DNA of 59,646 bases from positions 322,580 to 382,225 of the forward strand of contig NZ_GG666044.1 in the NCBI RefSeq assembly GCF_000156575.1. Direction: 5' to 3'. The notes beneath the pieces were generated by a model. It saw nothing but the letters and a program-made list of their open reading frames with translations, did no database searches and had not been told where the DNA came from. This stretch comes from Anaerococcus lactolyticus ATCC 51172. Lineage in GTDB: Bacteria; Bacillota; Clostridia; Tissierellales; Peptoniphilaceae. Position numbers and translations under genes: made by a program. Positions 25,137-33,582 of this stretch are shown here, piece by piece. The first letter of the stretch is position 1; each line of letters begins with the position of its first letter.

Positions 25137-26205
25137 TGTCAATCCTCCTTGTGAGGGCATAAACTATCATTCCGTTTGTTATGATAAGTCTCATAACCTC
25201 TGAGACGTCTATAGACAAAAGTCCGTTGATAACTGTAGGTGTTAGGGTAATTACTCCTTGAAATAAGAGGGTACCAATAATAACGTGGCTAATTTTTGCC
25301 TTATTCAAGGTCGCCCCACCTATTAAAATTGATGCAACAGTCTGGAAAGTGAAGGATGCTGGTGCTTGGTAAAGCTGGATGAAACCGTAAGATTGTTGAT
25401 ATACAACTATACCCACAGCAGCTATAGCTGTTGAAAGCACTATGGCTTCAAGCCTTACTTTTTTTATATTAATACCACTTGCCTTGGCATATTCGTAGTT
25501 AGATCCTACTACAGACATGGCTGTTCCAGTTTTTGTCCTAAAAAGTCCCCAAACTAGGATGGCTGCTAGAGCAAAAAACAAAAGCATCCCTATAGGAATC
25601 CTCACCCCAAAAAGGTCAAAGGATAGAAAATCTGATAGTAGCCCCACAGAATTGACTCCACCGGTGGAATTTTGAATATTTTTCATCCAATAGTCCCCAA
25701 CAGGAATTTGCTGGCGAAGACCAGTTCCCCCGTAAGAAAGGACTGAAACAGGATTTTTAAATGGTAAGAATACATAGGCTATACACATAAAGGCTGTGAA
25801 AGAAAATCCAACATAAGTTGAAATCAGCATCTCATCGCCGATAATTTTGTTAAGTAAAAGTCCATAAACAAAACCAAAAACCACTCCAATTGTAGCGCCG
25901 ATAAGCATGGCAAGGAAGATGCCTCCAAAGCCTGCGATATTAAATTCTAGGGAAATAACTGCACCTAAAATTCCTGCCACTATACCGATTGGGATGCCGA
26001 AGTTAAGACCACAACCTGATTCTATCATTGGAATTAATGATAGGACAAGGATGGCAAACATACCAAATCTCGCGATTACATTTTCTAAAGAACTTTTTAC
26101 GCTAATACCTGCGGCAGGAGCAGCTATGAATAAGCTCAACAAAAATAGGGCGATGATAAATCTTGCTATCCCAACTTTTGCGACAAAGTTTTTAATTTTA
26201 TTCAT
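25129..26205 (-). CDS. ABC transporter permease, ribose/nucleoside type (first)
   Basis: A 358-residue membrane protein of the BPD_transp_2 family. SGCGLNFGIPIGIVAGILG and TVASILIGGATLNKAKISHVI match the same two conserved blocks as in its neighbour, but the two are clearly distinct subunits. It overlaps the ATPase gene by 8 bp. The two-permease arrangement is characteristic of BmpA/Nup-type rather than RbsC-type systems. Confidence 0.88.
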   Translation of the reverse strand: MNKIKNFVAKVGIARFIIALFLLSLFIAAPAAGISVKSSLENVIARFGMFAILVLSLIPMIESGCGLNFGIPIGIVAGILGAVISLEFNIAGFGGIFLAMLIGATIGVVFGFVYGLLLNKIIGDEMLISTYVGFSFTAFMCIAYVFLPFKNPVSVLSYGGTGLRQQIPVGDYWMKNIQNSTGGVNSVGLLSDFLSFDLFGVRIPIGMLLFFALAAILVWGLFRTKTGTAMSVVGSNYEYAKASGINIKKVRLEAIVLSTAIAAVGIVVYQQSYGFIQLYQAPASFTFQTVASILIGGATLNKAKISHVIIGTLLFQGVITLTPTVINGLLSIDVSEVMRLIITNGMIVYALTRRIDND

Positions 26206-27775
26206 TTACTAACTCCTCTCCACTCATCAACAGACCGAAGTCTTCAGCACTTGCTGTAGGATCTAGGACGCCAACGATTTTACCCTCGCAGACAACTCCT
26301 ATCCTGTCACAAACTGATTGAAGTTCCTCAAGTTCTGAAGAAATCATAATTATGGTTGTCTTATCTTCCCTATTAGCTTTTTTTAGGGAATCTAGGACAA
26401 GTCTTTTTGCCCCGATGTCAATTCCCCTAGTTGGCTCTGATACAAATAGGAGGTCCGGGTTCATTGTGAAAGCTTTGGCGAGGCATACTTTTTGCTGGTT
26501 GCCTCCAGAAAGCCTGCCTACAAGTTCAAAAGGCCCTTGAGTCTTTATGGCGAGGCTGTCTATATATTTGTTGGCATTGGCAATAATGGCCTCGTCATCC
26601 CTAAATTTGAAAGTGAAAATTTTCTTAATAAACTTATCAAAAACCTCCATAGCGTTAAAGGCAATATTTAGGGCTATATCTTCGCCTAGCAAGAGTCCTA
26701 CTCCACGCCTGTCCTCGGATACAAAGGCGATTTTCTTTTTCAAAATTGAACTGGTATCAGAAAGTTTCAACTCTTCACCATTAAAGATTGCCCTACCCTT
26801 AACTGGATAGGTGCCCAAGATGCCATTGGCTATACCAAGTTTGCCTTGGCCAGCAAGACCTGCTAGGCCAAAGATTTCTCCACGTCTAACCTTGAAGTTA
26901 GCATCATAAACCATCTCGCCCGGCATTTCTACGTAGAGGTTTTGGACTTCGAAAATAATATCATCCTCGTCAATTTCTCTTTGATCATCATCAACATAGG
27001 CTTGCCTATTGGATTTTCCCATCATCCATCCTGCAATTTGCTTAATCTTAAGACCCTTAGCCTCTCTATCTTCGACTATTTCTCCATCTCTTAAGACAAT
27101 CACCTTATCGCAAAGATCTAAGATTTCCCTTAGCCTGTGGGAAATGAAAATAACAGCTATACCTTTTTCTGCAAGTTTTTTTAGAGATGAAATTAGGATA
27201 TCTGCTTCACTTTCAGTCAAAACTGCTGTTGGCTCGTCCATAATTAAAAGCTTGATATTTTCTCTTTTTATTTCTCTTGCTATTTCTATGAATTGTTTGT
27301 GGCCAACTGGTAATTCACTTACATATTCTTTTGGATTTAAATCTAAGCCTAGTTTATCTAGAGTTTTTTCTGTATCTTCTATATTGGCCTTGGCATCTAT
27401 TAGTTCATAGCCCCTGCCAAAGACTTTTGAAATTGGACTTTGTTTGGTTTTTTCCATATTTAAAGTCACATTTTCAGCCACAGTAAAACCTGGTATGAGA
27501 GAAAACTCTTGATGGACCATCCCAATACCTGCTTTTAGAGCATCGGTCGGATTTTTGAAGTCGATTTTTTCTCCATCAAGGATTATCTCTCCCTCATAGC
27601 CACCAGTATCTTTTATAAATTCCATACCAAAGATTATATTCATAAGGGTTGACTTGCCGGCCCCGTTTTCTCCAACAAGGCCAACAACTTCTCCCTCATC
27701 TATAGTAAAATTTACATTTTTTAAAACATTATTTTGACCAAAGCTCTTACTAAGGCCCCTAATTTCCATTAACAT
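26198..27775 (-). CDS. ABC transporter ATPase with two nucleotide-binding domains
   Basis: A 525-residue fused ATPase of the sugar/nucleoside class. The first domain has Walker A GENGAGKST, signature LPVGHKQFIEIAREI and Walker B LLIMDEPTAVLT; the second has a degenerate P-loop region GLAGQGKLGIANG and a canonical signature RLSGGNQQKVCLAKAF with VSEPTRGID. This asymmetry is normal for the family (RbsA/NupO). It energises the two permeases encoded downstream. Confidence 0.93.
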   Translation of the reverse strand: MLMEIRGLSKSFGQNNVLKNVNFTIDEGEVVGLVGENGAGKSTLMNIIFGMEFIKDTGGYEGEIILDGEKIDFKNPTDALKAGIGMVHQEFSLIPGFTVAENVTLNMEKTKQSPISKVFGRGYELIDAKANIEDTEKTLDKLGLDLNPKEYVSELPVGHKQFIEIAREIKRENIKLLIMDEPTAVLTESEADILISSLKKLAEKGIAVIFISHRLREILDLCDKVIVLRDGEIVEDREAKGLKIKQIAGWMMGKSNRQAYVDDDQREIDEDDIIFEVQNLYVEMPGEMVYDANFKVRRGEIFGLAGLAGQGKLGIANGILGTYPVKGRAIFNGEELKLSDTSSILKKKIAFVSEDRRGVGLLLGEDIALNIAFNAMEVFDKFIKKIFTFKFRDDEAIIANANKYIDSLAIKTQGPFELVGRLSGGNQQKVCLAKAFTMNPDLLFVSEPTRGIDIGAKRLVLDSLKKANREDKTTIIMISSELEELQSVCDRIGVVCEGKIVGVLDPTASAEDFGLLMSGEELVNE

Positions 27776-27804
27776 CTATAACCCACTTCTCTTTTACTTA
27801 GCAA

Positions 27805-27845
27805 AGCCTAAGCAGAGGAAAATTTTCCATCGCTTAGGCTAAAAA
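27805..27845 (-). terminator. Hairpin between binding-protein and ATPase genes (attenuator)
   Basis: AGCCTAAGC (27805-27813) pairs with GCTTAGGCT (27832-27840); inside is the palindrome GGAAAATTTTCC. In the minus transcript the 3' side is only weakly T-rich, so it probably attenuates or protects the upstream mRNA, giving more binding protein than ATPase. Confidence 0.6.
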
Positions 27846-27846
27846 A

Positions 27847-29223
27847 TTATTCGAATTTACCTTCGGATTCTTTTTGCTTTTCAACCATATCTTCTACGTT
27901 AACGTTAATTTTTCTATACTTTTCGTCAACTTTTTCTTCTGTCATTCCTAGGTATCCCTTACCAAATACATAAGTATCTTGGGCAACTAGGGCGTAGTTA
28001 GGAAGTTCCTTACCATTTGCCATATTAATCATCTTAGAAACAACCCACTTAGCTCCAGGAGTTTCACCTTCAAAAGCCTTCTTAATATCATCTTGATTTG
28101 TAATATCTGCTTTTCCCTTTAAAACATCAATAACTAGGTCAACAGCAGAAACTGTACTGGTATATCCAAGTGAATATGCCCATGTACCCATCCTGTCCTT
28201 ACCACCTTTTTCGATTACAACTTGTTCTACTCTCTTTAGGATTGCTGGCCAATCGCCTGCTATATCATCAAGACCTATAGAGAAAGCTGATGGATAACCC
28301 ATGATTGGGCTTGGAAGGTCTGGCTCAACAAAGATTGCTCCACCAGCAGCAACACCTCTTAGGAGTGGTTCTGTAAGTGCATCGTTTGTTGTAAAAAATG
28401 CTGTGTCTTTGCCGTATTTTTCAATCCATGGTCCTATGTTTTCAGCCAAGTATTGTTGGGCACCTGGTGTACCGATATCTGTTGTAGGATCTGGTGCGTT
28501 TAGGGAAATAAATTCCATACCAAGGTCCTTACAAGCTTCTTCCATGATAGCACGTCTTATAGCAAGAGTTTCAATTGCCATGTGCCTTGGGAAGGTGATG
28601 TGAGCAAATTTCTTAGCACCCATCTTTTGTGCTGCCTTAACCATCCTATAACCTCTTGAAATATTATCAGCATCTACTACTAGGTCTGATACACCTGAAG
28701 TCATTAGGATGTCTTCTTGAGGTGTAAGGTTAACAAGGATAATGTCAGGTCTAGACTTTCTAATTTCTGTAAAGGCTGCTGTTGTACCTGGCACTGATTG
28801 GTTTACGATAATTGCCTTCATTTCTGGATCATCAGCCATAGCCTTAATCTTAGAAATTGTTGTTTCCATTTCAGTCTCAATCTTGTCTGGGTATGTATCA
28901 TGTACGATTATTCCACCTTCAGACGCTTTTCCATACTTGTCCATAACAGCTTGGGCACCACGGAACTCGTCCTCACTTTGAGATACAGTTGAAGTGACAA
29001 GACCTATGTGGAATTTTTCGCCCTCTTTAAGCTTTTCAAATTTCGCCTTGTTGTTTACGGCTACTTCACTAGCATCTTTATCAGCTGTATCCTTTGTTTC
29101 AGTTGATTCTTGCTTTGAAGCAGCATCTTCAGCTTTATCATCTACTTTTTGACATCCAACTAGGCCCATAAATACAAAAGCCAATAAAAATAGTGATGTC
29201 ATTTTCTTCATCATCGGTTTCAT
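27847..29223 (-). CDS. DUF3798-type substrate-binding lipoprotein
   Basis: A 458-residue lipoprotein with a signal ending in GLVGC (lipobox Cys24), a charged linker, then a two-lobed periplasmic-binding fold: FHIGLVTSTVSQSEDEFRGA, IIVNQSVPGTTAAF, KKFAHITFPRHMA, FFTTNDALTEPLLRG. This is the sequence type named DUF3798. It takes the place that BmpA holds in nucleoside importers. Ligand unknown. ATG 29223 has AAGGAG 6 bp upstream and a perfect consensus promoter before it, implying strong expression. Confidence 0.85.
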   Translation of the reverse strand: MKPMMKKMTSLFLLAFVFMGLVGCQKVDDKAEDAASKQESTETKDTADKDASEVAVNNKAKFEKLKEGEKFHIGLVTSTVSQSEDEFRGAQAVMDKYGKASEGGIIVHDTYPDKIETEMETTISKIKAMADDPEMKAIIVNQSVPGTTAAFTEIRKSRPDIILVNLTPQEDILMTSGVSDLVVDADNISRGYRMVKAAQKMGAKKFAHITFPRHMAIETLAIRRAIMEEACKDLGMEFISLNAPDPTTDIGTPGAQQYLAENIGPWIEKYGKDTAFFTTNDALTEPLLRGVAAGGAIFVEPDLPSPIMGYPSAFSIGLDDIAGDWPAILKRVEQVVIEKGGKDRMGTWAYSLGYTSTVSAVDLVIDVLKGKADITNQDDIKKAFEGETPGAKWVVSKMINMANGKELPNYALVAQDTYVFGKGYLGMTEEKVDEKYRKINVNVEDMVEKQKESEGKFE

Positions 29224-29253
29224 TTATTACTCCTTTATTATGTTATAGTGATG

Positions 29254-29282
29254 ATTATATACTTACTTTACCACATTGTCAA
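29254..29282 (-). promoter_or_regulatory. Consensus promoter of the DUF3798 ABC operon
   Basis: Minus-strand TTGACA (29277-29282), 17 bp, TATAAT (29254-29259): a perfect sigma-A promoter. Confidence 0.9.
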
Positions 29283-29360
29283 ATAAATTTAGCAAATTCT
29301 TTCGCAAGTATTTTTTACAATTCCCAACATCCTAACCTTGTTATCATTTTCCTCAAAGAA

Positions 29361-29396
29361 AAAATCTCCAAAATTTAGTTCAAAATTTTAGAGATT
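29361..29396 (-). terminator. Terminator after the FUSC-like gene
   Basis: AATCTC-x-AAAATTT pairs across a short loop with AAATTTT-x-GAGATT (29363-29396) and is followed on the minus strand by TTTTTTC; it overlaps the gene's stop. Confidence 0.7.
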
Positions 29397-29874
29397 CTTT
29401 TAATCTAAAGTCTATATAATTTACAAGAAAGGCTACGATTACACCGATGAGGGTATCTATCACCCTGTTTAGGGCAAAATTAAAGGGAACTAGGTCTCCT
29501 GCGTGGTTTATTGTTACCGATAAAAACACAATACCTGCTATGGATACAGCATCCTTTTTATTTATCATGGACATGACCCAGATAATTATCGTAACAAGGA
29601 TGGCAATTACAAAAAGACCCACAATATCTGGAATTTTTTTACTTGGAAAAGTCAAAAGATAGGTAAGGCCTATAGTGCCGCCAAAAAGAGTACCGATTAT
29701 CCTGCCTAGTCCCTTATGAAAAGTTTGGTGGACATTTTGCTGCATACAGATAATGGCCGCTATGGCCGAATAAAAGGCGAGGCCTTCTCCAGGTCTGTAG
29801 TGGGAAATTATCATTGATATTAATACAGCAAGACCTGTTTTTCTTATCCTTGGTCCTGGAAATTTTACTTGCAT
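29380..29874 (-). CDS. FUSC/aromatic-acid-exporter-like membrane protein
   Basis: A 164-residue membrane protein with about five hydrophobic segments and the sequence PGPRIRKTGLAVLISMIISH, AAIICMQQNVHQTFHKGLGRIIGTLFGGTIG, which is typical of the ArAE_1/DUF939 branch of the FUSC superfamily. The family is linked to export of aromatic or organic anions, but small Firmicute members have no assigned substrate. It overlaps the preceding gene by 10 bp. Confidence 0.75.
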   Translation of the reverse strand: MQVKFPGPRIRKTGLAVLISMIISHYRPGEGLAFYSAIAAIICMQQNVHQTFHKGLGRIIGTLFGGTIGLTYLLTFPSKKIPDIVGLFVIAILVTIIIWVMSMINKKDAVSIAGIVFLSVTINHAGDLVPFNFALNRVIDTLIGVIVAFLVNYIDFRLKESLKF

Positions 29875-30659
29875 AGGATAGCTCTTAAATAATCGTAAAA
29901 ACTTTCTTCGTTGACCTTATTTACCATATAGATCTTAGGTCTTGCTTCTGAACTTTCTAGAGATTTTTCATCAAAATTGACTTTAAGACCTGCCTCCTCA
30001 AAAATAAAAGCTTCTGGTCTTTGGGATAAGTAAAGAAGAAGGGCACCTGTGAGGGCTTCTTGGTCGTAAGTTTTTAAAAGTTTTTCCATTTGTGGATGAT
30101 TTTTTAAAATATTTTCCAAATCTTTTTCTTCTAAGATAAAATTATCGGCAAATTTTTTGTCAATAACAAAGATGTTTATACCTGAAGATAAAATCAAATC
30201 TAGGTCTGTTAATTCTTCTTTTGTTAGACTTTTTAAGTCTGGGATAGACAAGAAAATGTGGTCAATAAAGTCGGTGAAATCTTCAAATTCACGACAAGCC
30301 TTGGCTATATTTGCTAAATCTCCAGATGCGATTATATCTAGCCTGCCACAGTCAGATGCCAAGTCATAAAGATTTTCATAGGCGTCCATATCCTCGAGAT
30401 AATCAGCTTCTGGAATAAAAATTTCTTCATCAAGCTTTGATTTTTTATCATCAAAGTTTTTTGCCACTGACAAAAATAAGTCTTCGCTATTAACCAGACC
30501 CAAAATATTTTCCCCGGCAGCTGCACTTGACATATAGGACCTGTTTGCAGATAAGCCTACAAGTTCAAAATCAAAGGAATCTAGCGCCATTTTTATAAAA
30601 AGTCCGTCAGCCGGACTGAAATTTGTATCTATATAAATAAAGGGTTTTTGATATTCCAT
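29865..30659 (-). CDS. Divergent nucleoside-hydrolase-like protein lacking key calcium ligands
   Basis: A 264-residue soluble protein. The N-terminus FIYIDTNFSPADGLFIKMAL lines up with the inosine-uridine nucleoside hydrolase motif DTDPGxDDALAL, and ELVGLSANRS and IIASGDLANIAKA fit GITTVAGN and VATGPLTNLALA. The Ca-binding aspartates at the second and third acidic positions are replaced (N13, A17); D11 and D18 remain. Usual hydrolases are about 310 residues, so this is shorter. It may be a binding or regulatory homologue. It precedes a nucleoside-type ABC operon but is coupled to the FUSC-like gene. Assignment by pattern only. Confidence 0.5.
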   Translation of the reverse strand: MEYQKPFIYIDTNFSPADGLFIKMALDSFDFELVGLSANRSYMSSAAAGENILGLVNSEDLFLSVAKNFDDKKSKLDEEIFIPEADYLEDMDAYENLYDLASDCGRLDIIASGDLANIAKACREFEDFTDFIDHIFLSIPDLKSLTKEELTDLDLILSSGINIFVIDKKFADNFILEEKDLENILKNHPQMEKLLKTYDQEALTGALLLYLSQRPEAFIFEEAGLKVNFDEKSLESSEARPKIYMVNKVNEESFYDYLRAILCK

Positions 30660-30690
30660 AATTCTTCCTTTCTGATAAATTACTATACTA

Positions 30691-30722
30691 AAAAACCCAG
30701 CTTTTTAAAGCTGGATTTTTTT
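30691..30722. terminator. Terminator of the ABC-2 exporter operon
   Basis: CCAGCTTTTTAAAGCTGG (30697-30714) with T runs on both strands; it ends the unit 33091-30727. Confidence 0.8.
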
Positions 30723-30726
30723 TAAA

Positions 30727-32376
30727 TTAAACGTCCATAAAGCCCTTTGTATATTTTTTAAGAGTAGCCCTATAAACTAGAAATACTATTATTAAAACTA
30801 CAAGAAGACCTGTGCCTGCACCGATAAGGATATTGTCAGTAAGTTCTGTGATAGCAAATACAGTAAGTCCTAGTAGACCCATAACTAGCAAAGAGCCTAA
30901 GTAAATCCCAACCGCCTTTAGTCCTCCACTTTGCTGGATTTCCTGAGGTTTCTTCCACTGGGTGTAGACCATAAAAGTTCCAAAGTAAAGGCTAACCATA
31001 GTGGCAAAGGCACATGTTAGAGAAAGTCCTACAAATATTACCAAGCCTCCTAAAATCGTAAGTTTGAGTAAAAATGTGTATGCTAGAGCAAGAATTAGGT
31101 TTATCCCACAGGCAACCACGTAAGCTGCAGCAAATCTCGCCCTCATATGGCTTTTTGGGTCAATTGGCAGGGTCTGGATGAGATAAAAACTCTTGCCTTC
31201 CCTTGATAGGGCGGTATTGGCAAGGCCACCGTTTAGCCAGATGAAAAGCCCAACTCCAAGGGAGATCAAAAAGGCAAATAGGAGAAGCTCTGGACTAGCT
31301 GGGTCAACTCCCGATTCTTCCATAGCAGTTCTCGCTTGGACAAAGCCCATAACTAAGATAACCATGACCATACCAAGAGGTCCTGACAAAAAGACTATAT
31401 TTGAAAAAAGTGTTTTTAAGTCTTTTTTGAAGATAGCCTTAAATTGGCTGCCCGCTTCGATTTTTATATCCTTGCTTGGAGTCGCTTCTTTCTTTGATGT
31501 ATCAAGGTGTTCATCAAAGACAGCTTCATAGTAGAATTTATTGGCTATCTTATAGGAAATAAATGCCAAAAGTAAGCACAAAGCAAAAATAAGACCTGTA
31601 AAAATAAGCCTTTGGCTCATTGTTCCTGCCACAGCAAGGCCGTATATTTTTGCATTGAAAAACACATTTGAGACCATGCTTAAAGTTTGGGTAATTTGAT
31701 TTATGTCTACATTCATCTTTCCCATTCCACTTGAATTTGATGCCGAAAAGGAGAAGTAATAAATCACTCCCATAATTCCAAACATGATTAAATAGCCGAT
31801 TGTCTTAAAGAGTTTTGCATGCCTATTTACATTGGTAAACTTTTTTATTACAAGTAAGAACAGTGACAAAATCCCATAAGGTAGGTAGACCATTGGCAAA
31901 TACAATAATATCCCCATGACTAAAACCCAAGGATCAAAACCAGCTTCCCCGAAATAAATTACAAGACCAATTACTAAATATAGTAAAAAGTCAACAAAGC
32001 TTAAAACTCCACCAAAAGCTTTACCCACAAAGAGCTCTCCCTCGCTAATAGGCATAGTTTGGTAATTGGCTATTGCCGACTTAGTGTAGAGGTTTGAAAA
32101 AATTTGTGGCAGGTAAAATAGAAAGACCATGAGAGTCATGGACATGCCAAAGCTTGTAAAATACATAAAGTCCATGTCGTTTGCCACATAAAGGTAGGCA
32201 CTCGCCTTGAAAACACCTGTGAAAACTGCTCCAAAAAATATATAGGTCCAGATTAAAAGTAAAATCCTACCTAAAAATGATTTTGGCATATTTGGGACAG
32301 TTTTCCTTGGCATATAAGGGAAAAATGACTCCTTGAGGCTGTATTTGGCAAGTGTTAGGATATTAGACTTATTCAT
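30727..32376 (-). CDS. ABC-2 type exporter permease
   Basis: A ~549-residue membrane protein with about a dozen hydrophobic segments in two halves. It begins MNKSNILTLAKYSLKESFFP. The ATG at 32376 overlaps the ATPase stop by 8 bp and follows TTGGAG; the longer reading to 32415 would run into the ATPase gene. YQTMPISEGELFVGKAFGG and GKSFYLIQTLPIDPKSHM are repeated cassette-like sequences of YthQ/ABC-2 permeases. Substrate unknown. Confidence 0.82.
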   Translation of the reverse strand: MNKSNILTLAKYSLKESFFPYMPRKTVPNMPKSFLGRILLLIWTYIFFGAVFTGVFKASAYLYVANDMDFMYFTSFGMSMTLMVFLFYLPQIFSNLYTKSAIANYQTMPISEGELFVGKAFGGVLSFVDFLLYLVIGLVIYFGEAGFDPWVLVMGILLYLPMVYLPYGILSLFLLVIKKFTNVNRHAKLFKTIGYLIMFGIMGVIYYFSFSASNSSGMGKMNVDINQITQTLSMVSNVFFNAKIYGLAVAGTMSQRLIFTGLIFALCLLLAFISYKIANKFYYEAVFDEHLDTSKKEATPSKDIKIEAGSQFKAIFKKDLKTLFSNIVFLSGPLGMVMVILVMGFVQARTAMEESGVDPASPELLLFAFLISLGVGLFIWLNGGLANTALSREGKSFYLIQTLPIDPKSHMRARFAAAYVVACGINLILALAYTFLLKLTILGGLVIFVGLSLTCAFATMVSLYFGTFMVYTQWKKPQEIQQSGGLKAVGIYLGSLLVMGLLGLTVFAITELTDNILIGAGTGLLVVLIIVFLVYRATLKKYTKGFMDV

Positions 32377-33091
32377 CTGTAAGCTCCAAGAAGATTGATT
32401 CAAGAGACCCGTCATTGTTGGCTATGTGTTTGATTTCATCAAGAGTCCCGATAGCTATAAGCTTACCCTTAGAAATTATGCCAATCCTGTCGCAAAGCTC
32501 TTGGGCAACTTCCATGACGTGGGTTGAAAACATGACGCACTTGCCCTCATTTGCCCTTTGTCTTAAAATCTGTTTGAGATTAAAGGCAGACTTGGCATCA
32601 AGGCCAACCATTGGCTCATCAAGAATTAAAACCTGTGGGTCGTGGATTAGGGCACCAATTATGGCAAGTCTTTGGGCCATACCATGAGAATAGGTTGAAA
32701 TTTGGTCTTTCATAGCCTCTCTGATGTCAAAAAAGTTTAGGTAATAATCAAGCCTTTCCTTCCTAGTCTCAGTGTCAATCCCATAGATATCTGCGATGAA
32801 GTTTATATATTCATTTCCCGAATAATTTTCAAATAATTCTGGATTGTCTGGAACATAGGAAAACTGGCTCTTGTATGCCATTGGGTCGTCTTCTAAGCGA
32901 ATGCCATTGATAAAAATCTCGCCCTTGGTCTTTGAATTTATCCCTACAATGGACTTGATGGTAGTAGATTTGCCAGCCCCATTAGGGCCTAAAAATCCAA
33001 AGATTTCCCCATCCTTAGCCTCAAAAGAAATATCATCAACAGCCTTTTTCTCGACTGTGTATTCCTTGGTAAAGTTCTTTACTTCTATCAT
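32369..33091 (-). CDS. ABC transporter ATPase (exporter type)
   Basis: A 240-residue ATPase with Walker A GPNGAGKSTT, signature YSHGMAQRLAIIGAL (SHGMA replaces SGGQ), Walker B VLILDEPMVGLD and H-loop FSTHVMEVA. It is CcmA/NatA-like and works with the permease that overlaps its 3' end. Confidence 0.92.
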   Translation of the reverse strand: MIEVKNFTKEYTVEKKAVDDISFEAKDGEIFGFLGPNGAGKSTTIKSIVGINSKTKGEIFINGIRLEDDPMAYKSQFSYVPDNPELFENYSGNEYINFIADIYGIDTETRKERLDYYLNFFDIREAMKDQISTYSHGMAQRLAIIGALIHDPQVLILDEPMVGLDAKSAFNLKQILRQRANEGKCVMFSTHVMEVAQELCDRIGIISKGKLIAIGTLDEIKHIANNDGSLESIFLELTDE

Positions 33092-33164
33092 ATTTATCTC
33101 TCCTTATGAGTTTTATTTCCTATCGCTCATTTTATCTTGTCCTAACCATCAATAAAAATATTTT

Positions 33165-33491
33165 TCATAATTCAGCAGAAATATTAGTAGGTTTTATTAG
33201 CCTTAACCACTTATATATTCTCTTGGTAACTTTCCAAAACCCTAATCCTACAGAAGTTAATATTGCTTCAACAATTAACGAAATAATTAATTCACTGAAA
33301 GCTCCTAGATTGAAGGCAGTGTTCCCTAGCCAAGCAGTATCTAAGCCCAATACTCTTGTAAGAAATTTTATGATTGATAAGACTATAGCAAGTGATCCAC
33401 TAACCATAAAAGCCCAAGCGCATATTCCAGTTATTGGAAATATAAATATCCATACACAGGTTGCAATAAAATACCACTTTGCTTTTTCCAC
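33165..33491 (-). CDS. Unknown small membrane protein
   Basis: A 108-residue protein with three hydrophobic stretches (about 5-23, 26-48 and 62-85) and a basic C-terminus KVTKRIYKWLRLIK. An AGGGAG site lies upstream. It lies between the ABC exporter and the sigma gene on the same strand and has no family I recognise. Confidence 0.5.
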   Translation of the reverse strand: MEKAKWYFIATCVWIFIFPITGICAWAFMVSGSLAIVLSIIKFLTRVLGLDTAWLGNTAFNLGAFSELIISLIVEAILTSVGLGFWKVTKRIYKWLRLIKPTNISAEL

Positions 33492-33520
33492 AACATTCTC
33501 CCTGTAAAAAATTTTAAAAA

Positions 33521-33560
33521 TACCCGACTATCACTAGAAAATAGCGGGTCGGGTATTTAT
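33521..33560. terminator. Terminator of the gltX-cysS-rlmB-yacP-sigma operon
   Basis: TACCCGAC (33521-33528) pairs with GTCGGGTA (33548-33555), followed on the minus strand by TTTTTAAAATTTT. Confidence 0.8.
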
Positions 33561-33582
33561 TATTTTATTTTGTTCTTATTTT

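Noticed and set aside
33106-33507. A 133-codon plus-strand frame opposite the 108-residue membrane protein
   Set aside because: The minus-strand frame has a Shine-Dalgarno, hydrophobic segments and operon context; the plus frame has none of these.
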